Assembly: GCA_031272415.1 (NCBI GenBank)
Contig: JAISTU010000156.1
Coordinates: 1-5,933 of the forward strand
DNA length: 5,933 bases
Source of the DNA: Bacteroidales bacterium
GTDB taxonomy: Bacteria > Bacteroidota > Bacteroidia > Bacteroidales > WCHB1-69
Direction of reading: 5' to 3'
Positions 1 through 5,933 of this stretch are shown here, piece after piece. A program made the translations under genes and the position numbers. Every line of letters begins with the position of its first letter. Position 1 is the first letter of the stretch. The notes under the pieces are model-generated. The model did no database searches. It saw only the letters and a list, made by a program, of their open reading frames with translations, and was not told where the DNA came from.

Positions 1-362
1 TTTTTATGCCCGTTCTCTTCGATAATATCCGCCAATGTACTTCGCATCATATCTACACCCTCATCTGTCGTTATAGAACTTATATCCAAACGAATAACCG
101 GTGATGGCTGAAATTCTGCTCTATTTAACCATTCTTCGGCATATAAACCCTTAAAAAGTTCTTTCCTGCCTTGGAACAAAGCCTCAAAAGTAGAAATGGT
201 TAGCGACTTACCAAATCTACGCGGACGTGTAAAAAAATACAATTTCCCCCTATCAATCATATCTACCAAATACTTCGTCTTATCGACGTAGATATAATTG
301 TCTTCTATCAATTCTGCAAATGTTTGCAACCCAAGCGGTAACCTTTTTATTCCTGTATTCAT
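1..362 (-). CDS. AAA-ATPase-like protein, N-terminal 120 residues (partial)
   Basis: The reading frame starts at ATG (362-360) and stays open to the window edge, so only the N-terminus is present. The start fits the family, whose proteins open with a short stretch like the LPLGLQTF seen here (residues 8-15), followed by YVDKT (25-29) and a nucleotide-binding segment RPRRFGKSLT (46-55). K52-S53 are the phosphate-loop residues. This is the AAA-ATPase_like type (Pfam PF09820), which usually carries a C-terminal DUF1703 PD-(D/E)XK-like nuclease domain; that part would lie outside the window. Members are very abundant and paralogous in Bacteroidota. Their cellular role is not established, so an ATPase/nuclease activity is only inferred from domain type. 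The gene lies 167 nt downstream of the lipoprotein gene and has its own promoter-like box at 421-428, so it is probably a separate transcription unit. Family assignment is firm; function is not. Confidence 0.85.
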   Translation of the reverse strand, partial: MNTGIKRLPLGLQTFAELIEDNYIYVDKTKYLVDMIDRGKLYFFTRPRRFGKSLTISTFEALFQGRKELFKGLYAEEWLNRAEFQPSPVIRLDISSITTDEGVDMMRSTLADIIEENGHK

Positions 363-418
363 AATCCAAAAAATATCTATTTATACAAATTTTTATTGCT
401 GTTTAAACTTTACTATGT

Positions 419-456
419 TACAAAAATACACTTTTTTATCAATTAAAAATTAAAAA
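419..456 (-). repeat. Copy A of a 38-bp promoter-region repeat
   Basis: This stretch aligns without gaps to 4369-4406, with 35 of 38 positions identical (differences at 425, 438 and 439). It includes the -7 box, the sequence TACAC followed by a T run, and two AATTAAA units at 441-454. The two copies diverge after 456. Both lie upstream of a leftward gene in the same orientation. It may be a duplicated or widely dispersed promoter cassette. Confidence 0.65.
421..428 (-). promoter_or_regulatory. Bacteroidota-type -7 box upstream of the AAA-ATPase-like gene
   Basis: On the minus strand the bases read TATTTTTG, matching the TAnnTTTG -7 consensus of Bacteroidota housekeeping promoters. It lies 58 nt before the ATG at 362. 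No TTG-type -33 element is found at the usual spacing; the region there is an A/T tract with 7-bp periodicity. The same arrangement occurs before tig, which raises confidence that it is a promoter. The rest of the 363-529 gap shows no clear terminator for the clp operon. Confidence 0.5.
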
Positions 457-529
457 ATACAAAAAGAGAACACATTGACAAATTTAGTTTTATAAATGTT
501 ATTTTTGCATTACTTGCCTCATTTCCAGC

Positions 530-1030
530 CTATTCTTCTATCCGAATTTCTTCTACTTTAAAATTTGTATTTATAGGGAAACCGATTTCAATATTTGTTA
601 TTTGCCCTGTTTTGTCTTTACCAAATATTTTACTTGCCACAAAAAAGCACCGCAAATTAACGGTATCTATTTGCGGAGAGGAGAGCAAATCATTACAAAA
701 ATTGATTTGTTGTGCCAAAATTTCGGCTTTATGCTCCAATTTTTCCTTCAAAACGGTATCTGTTCCATATAAATTGGTATCCTCATACACCATATCTAAC
801 TGATTGATTAAGATTTGTTTATGCAAAAATTGAAAATCTAATTCCGTCAAACTGTCAATATGATAAATTTGAATGCTATCTACTTGAAAATCATCTGATT
901 GCATATAATCCGCAATAACAGATTGCAATCGTTCTCTCAATTGTTTATCTGCACTTTTACAGGCAAAAAATGCAATTGAAATGACAATTATTAGAAAAAA
1001 TATCTTCTTTTTTACAAAATTTTTGTACAT
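530..1030 (-). CDS. Putative lipoprotein of unknown function
   Basis: This 166-residue protein begins with a basic N-terminus (MYKNFVKKK), a hydrophobic stretch at residues 10-23 and a cysteine at 24 in the context AFFAC. That is a plausible lipoprotein signal peptide with Cys24 as the lipidated residue after signal peptidase II cleavage. The -3 position is Phe rather than the usual Leu, so the lipobox is acceptable but not ideal. The mature part, about 143 residues, is polar, mostly helical-looking in its middle (residues 90-120) and has no motif I recognise. It has no further membrane segment. The residues after Cys24 (KSADKQ) are not the acidic run linked to surface export in some Bacteroidota, so a periplasm-facing anchor is the simpler guess. 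The ATG lies inside the clpX 3' end, overlapping it by 19 nt, which suggests translation coupled to clpX. No alternative start further in would keep the signal peptide. The stop is TAG at 532-530. Confidence 0.75.
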   Translation of the reverse strand: MYKNFVKKKIFFLIIVISIAFFACKSADKQLRERLQSVIADYMQSDDFQVDSIQIYHIDSLTELDFQFLHKQILINQLDMVYEDTNLYGTDTVLKEKLEHKAEILAQQINFCNDLLSSPQIDTVNLRCFFVASKIFGKDKTGQITNIEIGFPINTNFKVEEIRIEE

Positions 1031-2226
1031 TTTTCTTTTACATATTTTTCAGTGATATTGAGTGTATTATCTTTGACTTTGGGGTCATACATAACATCTG
1101 TAACCACTTTTTCGATAATAGAACGCAAACCTCTTGCCCCCACTTTGAGTTCCATCGCTTTGGAGACAATAAAATCAACCGCTTTATTATCAAAAGTTAG
1201 TTTAATGCCATCTAATTCAAACAGTTTTGTATATTGCTTAATCAACGCATTTTTTGGCAATATTAAAATATTTTTCAAAGCCTCTTTGTCTAAGGGTTCC
1301 AAATGTGTGATAATGGGGAAACGTCCACAAATTTCAGGAATAAGACCATAACTTTTTAAATCTTGAGCCGATAAATGGTGTAACAGATTGGTTTTGTTGA
1401 TTTTAGAATCTTCCTTTTTAAACCCTATCACATTAGTGTTCAACCTTGATGCAATTTTCTTTTCAATACCGTCAAAAGCACCGCCTGCAATGAAAAGAAT
1501 GCTTTGTGTATTGATTTGGATAAACTTTTGTTCAGGGTGTTTTCGACCGCCTTCAGGTGGCACATTGACAATACAACCTTCCAATAATTTAAGCAATGCT
1601 TGTTGAACTCCTTCACCGGAAACATCTCGCGTAATAGACGGATTATCACTCGCTCTTGCAATTTTGTCTATCTCATCAATAAAAACAATGCCCCGCTCGG
1701 CTTTTTTGACATCATAATCGGCTGCCTGCAACAATCGGCTGAGTATGCTTTCAACATCTTCACCTACATAACCCGCCTGCGTAAAAACAGTCGCATCTGC
1801 AATACAAAACGGCACATCAATCATTTTGGCAATAGTAGATGCAAGCAACGTTTTCCCTGTACCTGTCTCGCCCACCAAAATAATATTGGATTTATCAATT
1901 TCTACATCATCTTCTTTGCGTCCGCTATAATATCTAATTCGCTTATAATGATTATAAACCGCAACCGAAAGCACTTTTTTTGCTTCTTCTTGTCCGATTA
2001 CATATTGGTCAAGATAGGCTTTGATTTCTTTTGGTTTTTTATCAAATTTAAAAGTGGAAACAACATTTTTTTTGTTTTTATCAGAAGCAGTACTGTTAAA
2101 TACTTGTTCAAAAATTTCCGTAGCACTTCTTGCACAAAATTCACAAATAGAGCCAATTGGACCATCTATCAATAAAGTTTCTTTACCACTTTGTCCGCAG
2201 ACAGCACATGATTTTGGTTTTGCCAT
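1012..2226 (-). CDS. clpX: ATP-dependent Clp protease ATP-binding subunit ClpX
   Basis: ClpX is the AAA+ unfoldase that recognises tagged proteins, unfolds them with ATP and feeds them into ClpP in the cytoplasm. The 404-residue protein has the whole architecture: an N-terminal zinc-binding domain with C7, C10, C28 and C31; Walker A GETGTGKT at 119-126; the substrate-gripping pore loop GYVG at 152-155; Walker B VFIDEID at 181-187; the second pore region RDVSGEG around 200-206; the RKH loop at 228-230; the IGF ClpP-docking loop at 267-269; the arginine-finger region GRFP near 301-304; and sensor 2 GARGLR at 363-368. Length is close to the usual 400-430. Residue 120 in Walker A is Glu where Pro is usual, a position that tolerates change. 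The gene starts 6 nt after the clpP stop and has an A-rich leader, as expected for Bacteroidota. It overlaps the downstream lipoprotein gene by 19 nt. Confidence 0.98.
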   Translation of the reverse strand: MAKPKSCAVCGQSGKETLLIDGPIGSICEFCARSATEIFEQVFNSTASDKNKKNVVSTFKFDKKPKEIKAYLDQYVIGQEEAKKVLSVAVYNHYKRIRYYSGRKEDDVEIDKSNIILVGETGTGKTLLASTIAKMIDVPFCIADATVFTQAGYVGEDVESILSRLLQAADYDVKKAERGIVFIDEIDKIARASDNPSITRDVSGEGVQQALLKLLEGCIVNVPPEGGRKHPEQKFIQINTQSILFIAGGAFDGIEKKIASRLNTNVIGFKKEDSKINKTNLLHHLSAQDLKSYGLIPEICGRFPIITHLEPLDKEALKNILILPKNALIKQYTKLFELDGIKLTFDNKAVDFIVSKAMELKVGARGLRSIIEKVVTDVMYDPKVKDNTLNITEKYVKEKCTKIL

Positions 2227-2232
2227 ATTTTT

Positions 2233-2898
2233 TTAACTTTTGACCAAAATTTCGTCTATCATACCGTATGCCTTTGCTTCTTCCGCTATCATCCAATAAT
2301 CACGGTCTGCATCAGCCCAAATTTTATCATAAGGCTGTTGGGTATGCTTTGAAATGATTTCGTAAAGTTCTTTTTTACATTTTTGAATTTCACGTGCTTC
2401 AATTTCAATATCAGAAGCCTGCCCGCTGGCGCCGCCCATAGGCTGATGTATCAACACGCGGGCATGTGGCAAAGCAGAGCGTTTGGTTTGCGCCCCCGCA
2501 CACAACAAAACCGCCGCCATTGACGCCGCAACACCGGTACAAATAGTCGCCACATCTGCCCCTATGTACTGCATGGTGTCATAAATACCCAAACCTGCAT
2601 ACACCGAACCGCCGGGTGAATTGATATAAATTTGTATAGTCTTTTGAGAATCAACAGATTCCAAAAATAACAACTGTGCCTGCACGATATTGGCAACATC
2701 ATCATAAATAGGTACTCCCAAAAAGATAATCCTGTCCATCATCAAACGTGAAAACACGTCCATTGAGACCGCATTTAACTGGCGCTCCTCTATAATATTG
2801 GGCGTAATGTATTCATTGGACAAAGAATTATACCTGTGTAAGGTTAAACTACTGATACCCAAATGCTTATTAGCATATTTTCTAAATTCGTCTTGCAT
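2233..2898 (-). CDS. clpP: ATP-dependent Clp protease proteolytic subunit ClpP
   Basis: ClpP is the serine peptidase that forms the two-ring, fourteen-subunit degradation chamber served by ClpX. The 221-residue protein carries the catalytic triad: Ser126 in GVAASMA, His151 in LIHQP and Asp200 in DRDYWM. The spacings (25 and 49 residues) equal those of E. coli Ser97-His122-Asp171. Other family signatures are the NSPGGSVYAG stretch at 93-102 and the heptamer-contact region QPMGGASGQASDIEI at 152-166. The N-terminal 30-35 residues before IIEERQ form a longer leader than in the mature E. coli enzyme, as is normal for Bacteroidota; they may be trimmed by self-processing. The ATG lies 37 nt after the tig stop and clpX follows after 6 nt, so the protease and its unfoldase are made from one message. 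Confidence 0.98.
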   Translation of the reverse strand: MQDEFRKYANKHLGISSLTLHRYNSLSNEYITPNIIEERQLNAVSMDVFSRLMMDRIIFLGVPIYDDVANIVQAQLLFLESVDSQKTIQIYINSPGGSVYAGLGIYDTMQYIGADVATICTGVAASMAAVLLCAGAQTKRSALPHARVLIHQPMGGASGQASDIEIEAREIQKCKKELYEIISKHTQQPYDKIWADADRDYWMIAEEAKAYGMIDEILVKS

Positions 2899-2935
2899 AT
2901 ATTTTATTTTTTTCCTGTTTTTGCGTTATATTTTA

Positions 2936-4339
2936 TTATTTTTCACTAACTTCCTGATTTTGAGCATCTTCCAATTCTTCCGGTTTTACAGTTCTTAATG
3001 TAACAAACTCTGCAAAAGATACTTCTTTTTCAGGGGGAGACAATTTCTCCTTTAAAGTATGTACGACATGTTGTCCTTTAAAGTCATAGAATAATTGACT
3101 TACCGTTTTGTCATCCTTACAGTGAAGTTGTATGACCTTATGCAACTCTTTAAGATTCTCATCAGTAAGTTGGTCTACACGGCAATTGAAATAAAGTTTG
3201 CAATAATATTCGTTCACAAACTGATAGAAAGATTCGTCATCCATTTTTACATTCAGAGCCTTTACTAATTGTCTATCAAGTAGTTGATAGCGAAGACCTT
3301 CTGCTAATGACGGATATTTTTCTTCAATATTTTCTTCCGTAACATCCTTATATTCATCATTTTTCACAAAATAATGTTTCAAATAAGTGTCAGGCAAAGG
3401 CAGTTCTACATGCTTAAAAAGGCATTTCAAAATATCGTCATGATAAAACTTATCTATCTCATTTTGAGTTTCTTCTGAAATTAAGTCCGCTATGACCTGC
3501 CTCAATTCCTGTTCATTATGAATTGTAGTATTGTCCGTCGAAACTTGCTTAAAAAATTCTTCATCAAGGGCGGCTAATTCAATATGATGTATGGCTTCAA
3601 TTTTGACATGTACAATTTTGGGGACTTTTTCCAAATCTTCATTAGGTACCTTAAAAAATGTAGCACGTGCATAATCACTTTTAAATGTGAGTGTTAGGTC
3701 TAAATCGAACTCATCTTTCAAATTTTTCCCCAAAACTTCTGATAGCCCTTGCTCATTTAAGTAAGATGTGGGCAAAGTAGTCTTAAATTCTCCACCTCCC
3801 ATGTCAGGTGTAACTGTTACCAAAATCATATCATTATCCGTAACCGTTTCTGCGGAGACATACTTTCCATACCGCCGCCGATTGTAGTCGATTTTATCCT
3901 CAATATCCGCATCAGAAGGCTTGATTTTGTAATAAATAACGCCTTTTAGCAAGTCAAAATCTACTTGAATATCAGGCGAAAAACCCGCCTCAAAAGAAAA
4001 GTCAAATACTCTATCCCGTGAGATACTATCCCTTGCGTAAGCGTCAATCATATCACTATCAACAGGTAGTATTTCAAAAAGTAATGAATTTTCATTGTTT
4101 TTGAAATATTTTTTTACCTCTTCTTCTACCATTTTCATTACGACATCACCAATGGTTTCGGCTCCATATTTTTTTTCTATCAACCCCATTGGTGTAAATC
4201 CTTTTCTAAATCCGGGTATTTCTGCTTTATTTTTTAGGCTTTTTAATACCTTATCCACTTCAGGCAAATAATCTTCCGGCACTATTTGAATCTTTAATAA
4301 CTCGTGTAAATCTCCTATTTTTTCTATTTTAATATCCAT
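2936..4339 (-). CDS. tig: Trigger factor, ribosome-associated chaperone
   Basis: Trigger factor binds at the ribosomal exit tunnel and shields nascent chains. The 467-residue protein has the three-part layout: an N-terminal ribosome-binding domain with the signature PGFRKG at 42-47 (loop tip that contacts protein L23); a middle region at about 150-250 in the place of the FKBP-like peptidyl-prolyl isomerase domain; and a long helical C-terminal substrate-binding domain. The middle domain is poorly conserved and lacks the recognisable IPGFE-type active-site segment of E. coli, so isomerase activity is doubtful; this is common in Bacteroidota homologues. The C-terminus ends in an acidic, polar tail (about 453-467). 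It is the first gene of the tig-clpP-clpX operon, with a -7 box 31 nt before the ATG and an A-rich leader with no Shine-Dalgarno sequence. The grouping links folding of new chains with their degradation. Confidence 0.95.
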   Translation of the reverse strand: MDIKIEKIGDLHELLKIQIVPEDYLPEVDKVLKSLKNKAEIPGFRKGFTPMGLIEKKYGAETIGDVVMKMVEEEVKKYFKNNENSLLFEILPVDSDMIDAYARDSISRDRVFDFSFEAGFSPDIQVDFDLLKGVIYYKIKPSDADIEDKIDYNRRRYGKYVSAETVTDNDMILVTVTPDMGGGEFKTTLPTSYLNEQGLSEVLGKNLKDEFDLDLTLTFKSDYARATFFKVPNEDLEKVPKIVHVKIEAIHHIELAALDEEFFKQVSTDNTTIHNEQELRQVIADLISEETQNEIDKFYHDDILKCLFKHVELPLPDTYLKHYFVKNDEYKDVTEENIEEKYPSLAEGLRYQLLDRQLVKALNVKMDDESFYQFVNEYYCKLYFNCRVDQLTDENLKELHKVIQLHCKDDKTVSQLFYDFKGQHVVHTLKEKLSPPEKEVSFAEFVTLRTVKPEELEDAQNQEVSEK

Positions 4340-4368
4340 TGATATTTTTTTTGTTTATAACACTAAAA

Positions 4369-4406
4369 TACAAAGATACACTTTTTTTCCAATTAAAAAT
4401 TAAAAA
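4369..4406 (-). repeat. Copy B of the 38-bp promoter-region repeat
   Basis: This is the partner of the copy at 419-456, identical at 35 of 38 positions with no gaps. It covers the tig -7 box, a run of seven T and the start of the AATTAAA tract. The repeat stops before the tig leader, so the two downstream genes have unrelated 5' leaders. Confidence 0.65.
4371..4378 (-). promoter_or_regulatory. Bacteroidota-type -7 box of the tig-clpP-clpX operon
   Basis: On the minus strand the bases read TATCTTTG, an exact TAnnTTTG match, 31 nt before the tig ATG. A transcript starting a few bases downstream would have a leader of roughly 25 nt. No clear TTG -33 box lies 19-21 nt upstream; that area is the AATTAAA-periodic tract (4391-4415), which could act like an A/T-rich upstream element. 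That role is inference. Confidence 0.6.
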
Positions 4407-4415
4407 TTAAGAATT
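4391..4415. repeat. 7-bp tandem repeat AATTAAA, about 3.6 units
   Basis: Units are AATTAAA (4391-4397), AATTAAA (4398-4404), AATTAAG (4405-4411) and AATT (4412-4415). It lies just upstream of the tig -7 box as read on the minus strand. Copy A at 441-454 has only two units, so the unit number differs between the two promoters. Such short A/T tandem tracts are common between genes in Bacteroidota, so the composition alone is not special; its placement relative to the promoter is the notable part. Confidence 0.7.
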
Positions 4416-4486
4416 GGGAAGGAAAAACGAAAAATGTAGAGAACTATTGAATGGTCAAAAAGTTTGTTTATCCCTTTTTAGGGCAG

Positions 4487-4780
4487 TTATTTATTAAACC
4501 TTGCAAAATATTCGTCAATTTCCGGTCTTAATTCCATTCCTGCCTGCTCAAAACAATCAAGCAAGTCATTATATGCGCCTTCTCCGCCGAGAAAATCCCA
4601 GAACTTTTCTGCAACCATCAATTCTTGTTCCAAATCCAACATTCCCGCCAATGTCCAAAATTGGTAGGGTTGCGGCTCGTATGGATTATACGGAATGGCG
4701 ATAAGAGTATGAATTTTAGCATTTTTGTCTGTTGTTAATGCAATTCCAGCCCAAACAGTTGCAGACATCATTCCTAACAC
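4487..4780 (-). pseudogene. C-terminal remnant of a TdeIII-family type II restriction endonuclease
   Basis: The frame gives 97 residues if read from GTG at 4780 (ATG codons follow at 4771 and 4768). From memory of the family, it resembles the C-terminal end of TdeIII/MjaII-type restriction enzymes (Pfam PF09520, reported to cut GGNCC). The matching features are IPYNPYEPQPY at 29-39, GMLDL at 46-50, EKFWDFLGG at 58-66 and a close with EIDEYFARF at 87-95. Full-length members are more than twice as long, and the nuclease core with its metal-binding acidic residues precedes this part; none of it is present. Upstream, the same frame runs about 16 more codons that do not look like the family and then meets TGA at 4831-4829, inside the HNH gene. 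The piece begins 32 nt after the HNH stop. It is most likely a decayed or truncated gene without nuclease activity. The alternative is a small independent protein that reuses the C-terminal domain. No DNA methyltransferase is in the window. Confidence 0.6.
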
Positions 4781-4812
4781 AACATCAGTTAAAATAACAC
4801 TTTGTTCGTTAT

Positions 4813-5574
4813 TCAGCGTATAAAAATTTCATTATTGTGATAATCCAAAAACTCTTTTGACGGTAAAAACCTGTCAGGCAGAATGATAGATTGTTGATTA
4901 TAATTTATAAAGAAGTCGCTAATTATTTTCTCGTCGATAAAATCGTTAAAATAATTTGATACTAACACTTTATAATCAGTTGTTATTGTAATAAATCCTT
5001 TATCAAATGCTTTGTCGTGAATAGAATTAAGACATAAGCCATTCTGGGGATTTAATCGGTTTTCTTTGTCTTTTGCCCAAGGTTTAATGTGGCTCGCAAC
5101 TAAAAAATCTGGTATGGCTAATCCCGTTATGCAACATTTCTGGTTGTATGAAGAAAGAATTATACTGCGGAAAAATGATTGATTTACACGCGCTTTAATA
5201 ACTGCCTCTCGCTCTTTTCCTTCGGGAATATCATCTAAAACGATATCAGCAACTTCTTCGACCTTTTTATTTTGATATTTTGCTATCAGTAACTCACTTT
5301 CGTAAGCCAATTTTTCCCAATTACCATTAAATTCGTCCCATACTTCTTCTTCCAGTTTGCTGCCATTCGTTAAGCCAACAATGCCTTGCTTCTTCAATTC
5401 GGGGTCTAATCGTCCAAAATTGCCAACTTTCATATTAAGCGCAGACGGCGAGCGACCAATAATATTTGCATATTTTATTATGGTCGGATTTGTCTTACTA
5501 CTGCTTTTGAACGGTATTTTGCAATACACATTAAAAGCAATGATAGTTTCTTCTTTTGTCCAATTATTATTCAT
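4813..5574 (-). CDS. HNH endonuclease, predicted restriction endonuclease type
   Basis: This 253-residue protein has an intact HNH nuclease domain (HNH_2-like) in its second half. CCIT at 147-150 opens it, ASHIKPW at 160-166 supplies His162, NPQNGL at 175-180 supplies Asn178, and HDKAFDKG at 186-193 supplies His186. The N-terminal part (WTKEE at 5-9, NVYCKIPF at 15-22, IGRSPSALNMKVGNF at 39-53) resembles a Myb/SANT-like DNA-reading segment typical of COG3440 predicted restriction endonucleases. The C-terminus (LPDRFLPSKEFLDYH at 232-246) looks like the native family end, so the gene appears complete. It likely acts on DNA in the cytoplasm; target sequence, and whether it works as a restriction, modification-dependent or homing-like enzyme, cannot be read here. 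Its ATG overlaps the TGA of the upstream transposase as ATGA, so the two are probably translated together. No methyltransferase accompanies it in view. Confidence 0.85.
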   Translation of the reverse strand: MNNNWTKEETIIAFNVYCKIPFKSSSKTNPTIIKYANIIGRSPSALNMKVGNFGRLDPELKKQGIVGLTNGSKLEEEVWDEFNGNWEKLAYESELLIAKYQNKKVEEVADIVLDDIPEGKEREAVIKARVNQSFFRSIILSSYNQKCCITGLAIPDFLVASHIKPWAKDKENRLNPQNGLCLNSIHDKAFDKGFITITTDYKVLVSNYFNDFIDEKIISDFFINYNQQSIILPDRFLPSKEFLDYHNNEIFIR

Positions 5575-5933
5575 ATCTTATAACCCTTATTTATTAAAGT
5601 TCCCTTAGTAGCATAATTGTTGGCATCTATCCCTTCCCTTATTCCCTTATTTTCCAACAGTGTATGCTGATAAAATTTCAAAAAATCGTCATATTCTTGT
5701 GCAAACGTTGTCTTTTTATGGTGTTCGGGCTGATTTAAAATGTATTTGCAAACCTTGTCTATATCCCCTTTGGAAACTGAAAATGCAGAACACGACTGTT
5801 GCCAAACAAAATGTCCCATCACCAATTTTTCGTTGTTGATAAAAATTTCGGAAGCATTTGCAACCAAATCTGCTACTACTTTTTCGCTCATTTCAGGATT
5901 GCGCGAAACCAAAAAATGAACGTGTTCAGGATT
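5571..5933 (-). CDS. IS200-type Y1 (HUH) transposase, C-terminal part (partial at 5' end)
   Basis: The frame is open to the window's right edge, so the N-terminus is missing; 120 residues are visible. The first visible residues are NPEHVHFLVSRNPEMS, in which HVH is the HUH metal-binding motif of Y1 transposases (Pfam PF01797). The TTG at 5912 that could be taken as a start lies after this motif and is internal. Further on are WQQSCSAFSVS and KYILNQPEHHKK; the Tyr in KYILNQ (codon about 5744-5742) sits where the catalytic nucleophile of the family lies. Such enzymes nick and join single-stranded DNA ends, either in IS200/IS605 elements or as domesticated REP-associated proteins. After FLKFYQHTL the last 29 or so residues are a polar tail that I do not recognise from the family; it is encoded by the AATAAGGG repeats at 5584-5651. 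The stop TGA (5573-5571) overlaps the HNH start by four bases. Confidence 0.85.
   Translation of the reverse strand, partial: NPEHVHFLVSRNPEMSEKVVADLVANASEIFINNEKLVMGHFVWQQSCSAFSVSKGDIDKVCKYILNQPEHHKKTTFAQEYDDFLKFYQHTLLENKGIREGIDANNYATKGTLINKGYKI
5584..5651 (-). repeat. AATAAGGG short repeats in the transposase 3' end
   Basis: On the minus strand AATAAGGG occurs at 5651-5644 and 5643-5636 (adjacent) and at 5591-5584; related ACTAAGGG and GAAGGG units lie between. The third AATAAGGG, the first one and ACTAAGGG are read as Asn-Lys-Gly or Thr-Lys-Gly in the same phase, giving the tail its repeated KG pattern. The segment looks like low-complexity sequence added to, or read through at, the end of the transposase gene. 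Confidence 0.55.

Noticed and set aside
475..507. Plus-strand promoter-like pair TTG (475-477) and TATTTTTG (500-507)
   Set aside because: The boxes are 22 nt apart, slightly long, and any transcript would run antisense into the lipoprotein gene with no credible plus-strand gene; AT-rich DNA gives such matches easily.
363..529. CRISPR or tRNA-like structure in the gap
   Set aside because: There are no regularly spaced repeats with unique spacers and no cloverleaf-forming sequence; the gap is plain A/T-rich leader with the promoter cassette.
1440..1661. 73-codon minus-strand frame inside clpX
   Set aside because: It lies wholly within clpX in another frame and has no domain; the clpX frame itself is intact, so no frameshift is needed to explain it.
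1600..2175. 191-codon plus-strand open frame opposite clpX
   Set aside because: It is antisense to a fully conserved clpX, with a composition expected from a reverse-frame shadow and no recognisable domain.
4472..4483. CCCT-TTTT-AGGG hairpin just after the restriction-remnant stop, as a terminator
   Set aside because: The stem is only four pairs and the T run on the minus strand comes about ten bases after it, so it does not meet the usual form of an intrinsic terminator.
5612..5646. Possible G-quadruplex on the minus strand
   Set aside because: Three GGG tracts are close but the fourth is 26 nt away, beyond normal loop lengths, and the tracts are explained by the AATAAGGG repeats.
4487..5933. 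A working restriction-modification system
   Set aside because: No methyltransferase is visible, one nuclease is only a C-terminal piece, and the neighbour is a transposase; the evidence supports a remnant patch only.

Overview
The window looks like a chromosomal segment of an AT-rich member of the Bacteroidota. The reasons are the gene order tig-clpP-clpX with Bacteroidota-type ClpP and ClpX sequences, TAnnTTTG-type -7 boxes, A-rich leaders instead of Shine-Dalgarno sites, and an AAA-ATPase-like/DUF1703-type gene, a family that is strongly amplified in this phylum. I do not try to place it below phylum. Every gene I can support lies on the minus strand, so transcription runs from the right end of the window to the left.

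Right part (about 4487-5933) is accessory. It holds, in transcription order, the 3' portion of an IS200-type (Y1, HUH) transposase gene that enters from outside the window. Next is a complete HNH endonuclease of the predicted restriction endonuclease type, whose ATG overlaps the transposase stop codon as ATGA. Last is a 97-codon piece that looks like only the C-terminal end of a TdeIII-family type II restriction enzyme. That piece lacks the catalytic part, and no methyltransferase is visible, so this is better read as a worn restriction/mobile-element patch than as a working restriction-modification system.

Middle part (530-4339) is the protein quality-control operon: trigger factor (nascent-chain chaperone), ClpP (protease) and ClpX (unfoldase). 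ClpX is followed, with a 19-nt overlap, by a 166-residue putative lipoprotein of unknown function. A TATCTTTG box lies 31 nt before the tig start codon, and the internal gaps are short (37 nt, 6 nt, overlap), so the four genes are probably co-transcribed.

Left part (1-529) is a 167-nt gap followed by the first 120 codons of an AAA-ATPase-like gene that leaves the window. The promoter region of this gene shares 35 of 38 positions with the tig promoter region, including the -7 box and the 7-bp-periodic AATTAAA tract.

I did not find a convincing wholly new system. The points most worth checking are the duplicated promoter cassette, the transposase-HNH coupling, and the restriction-enzyme remnant beside them. 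No gene-free stretch exceeds 300 bases.
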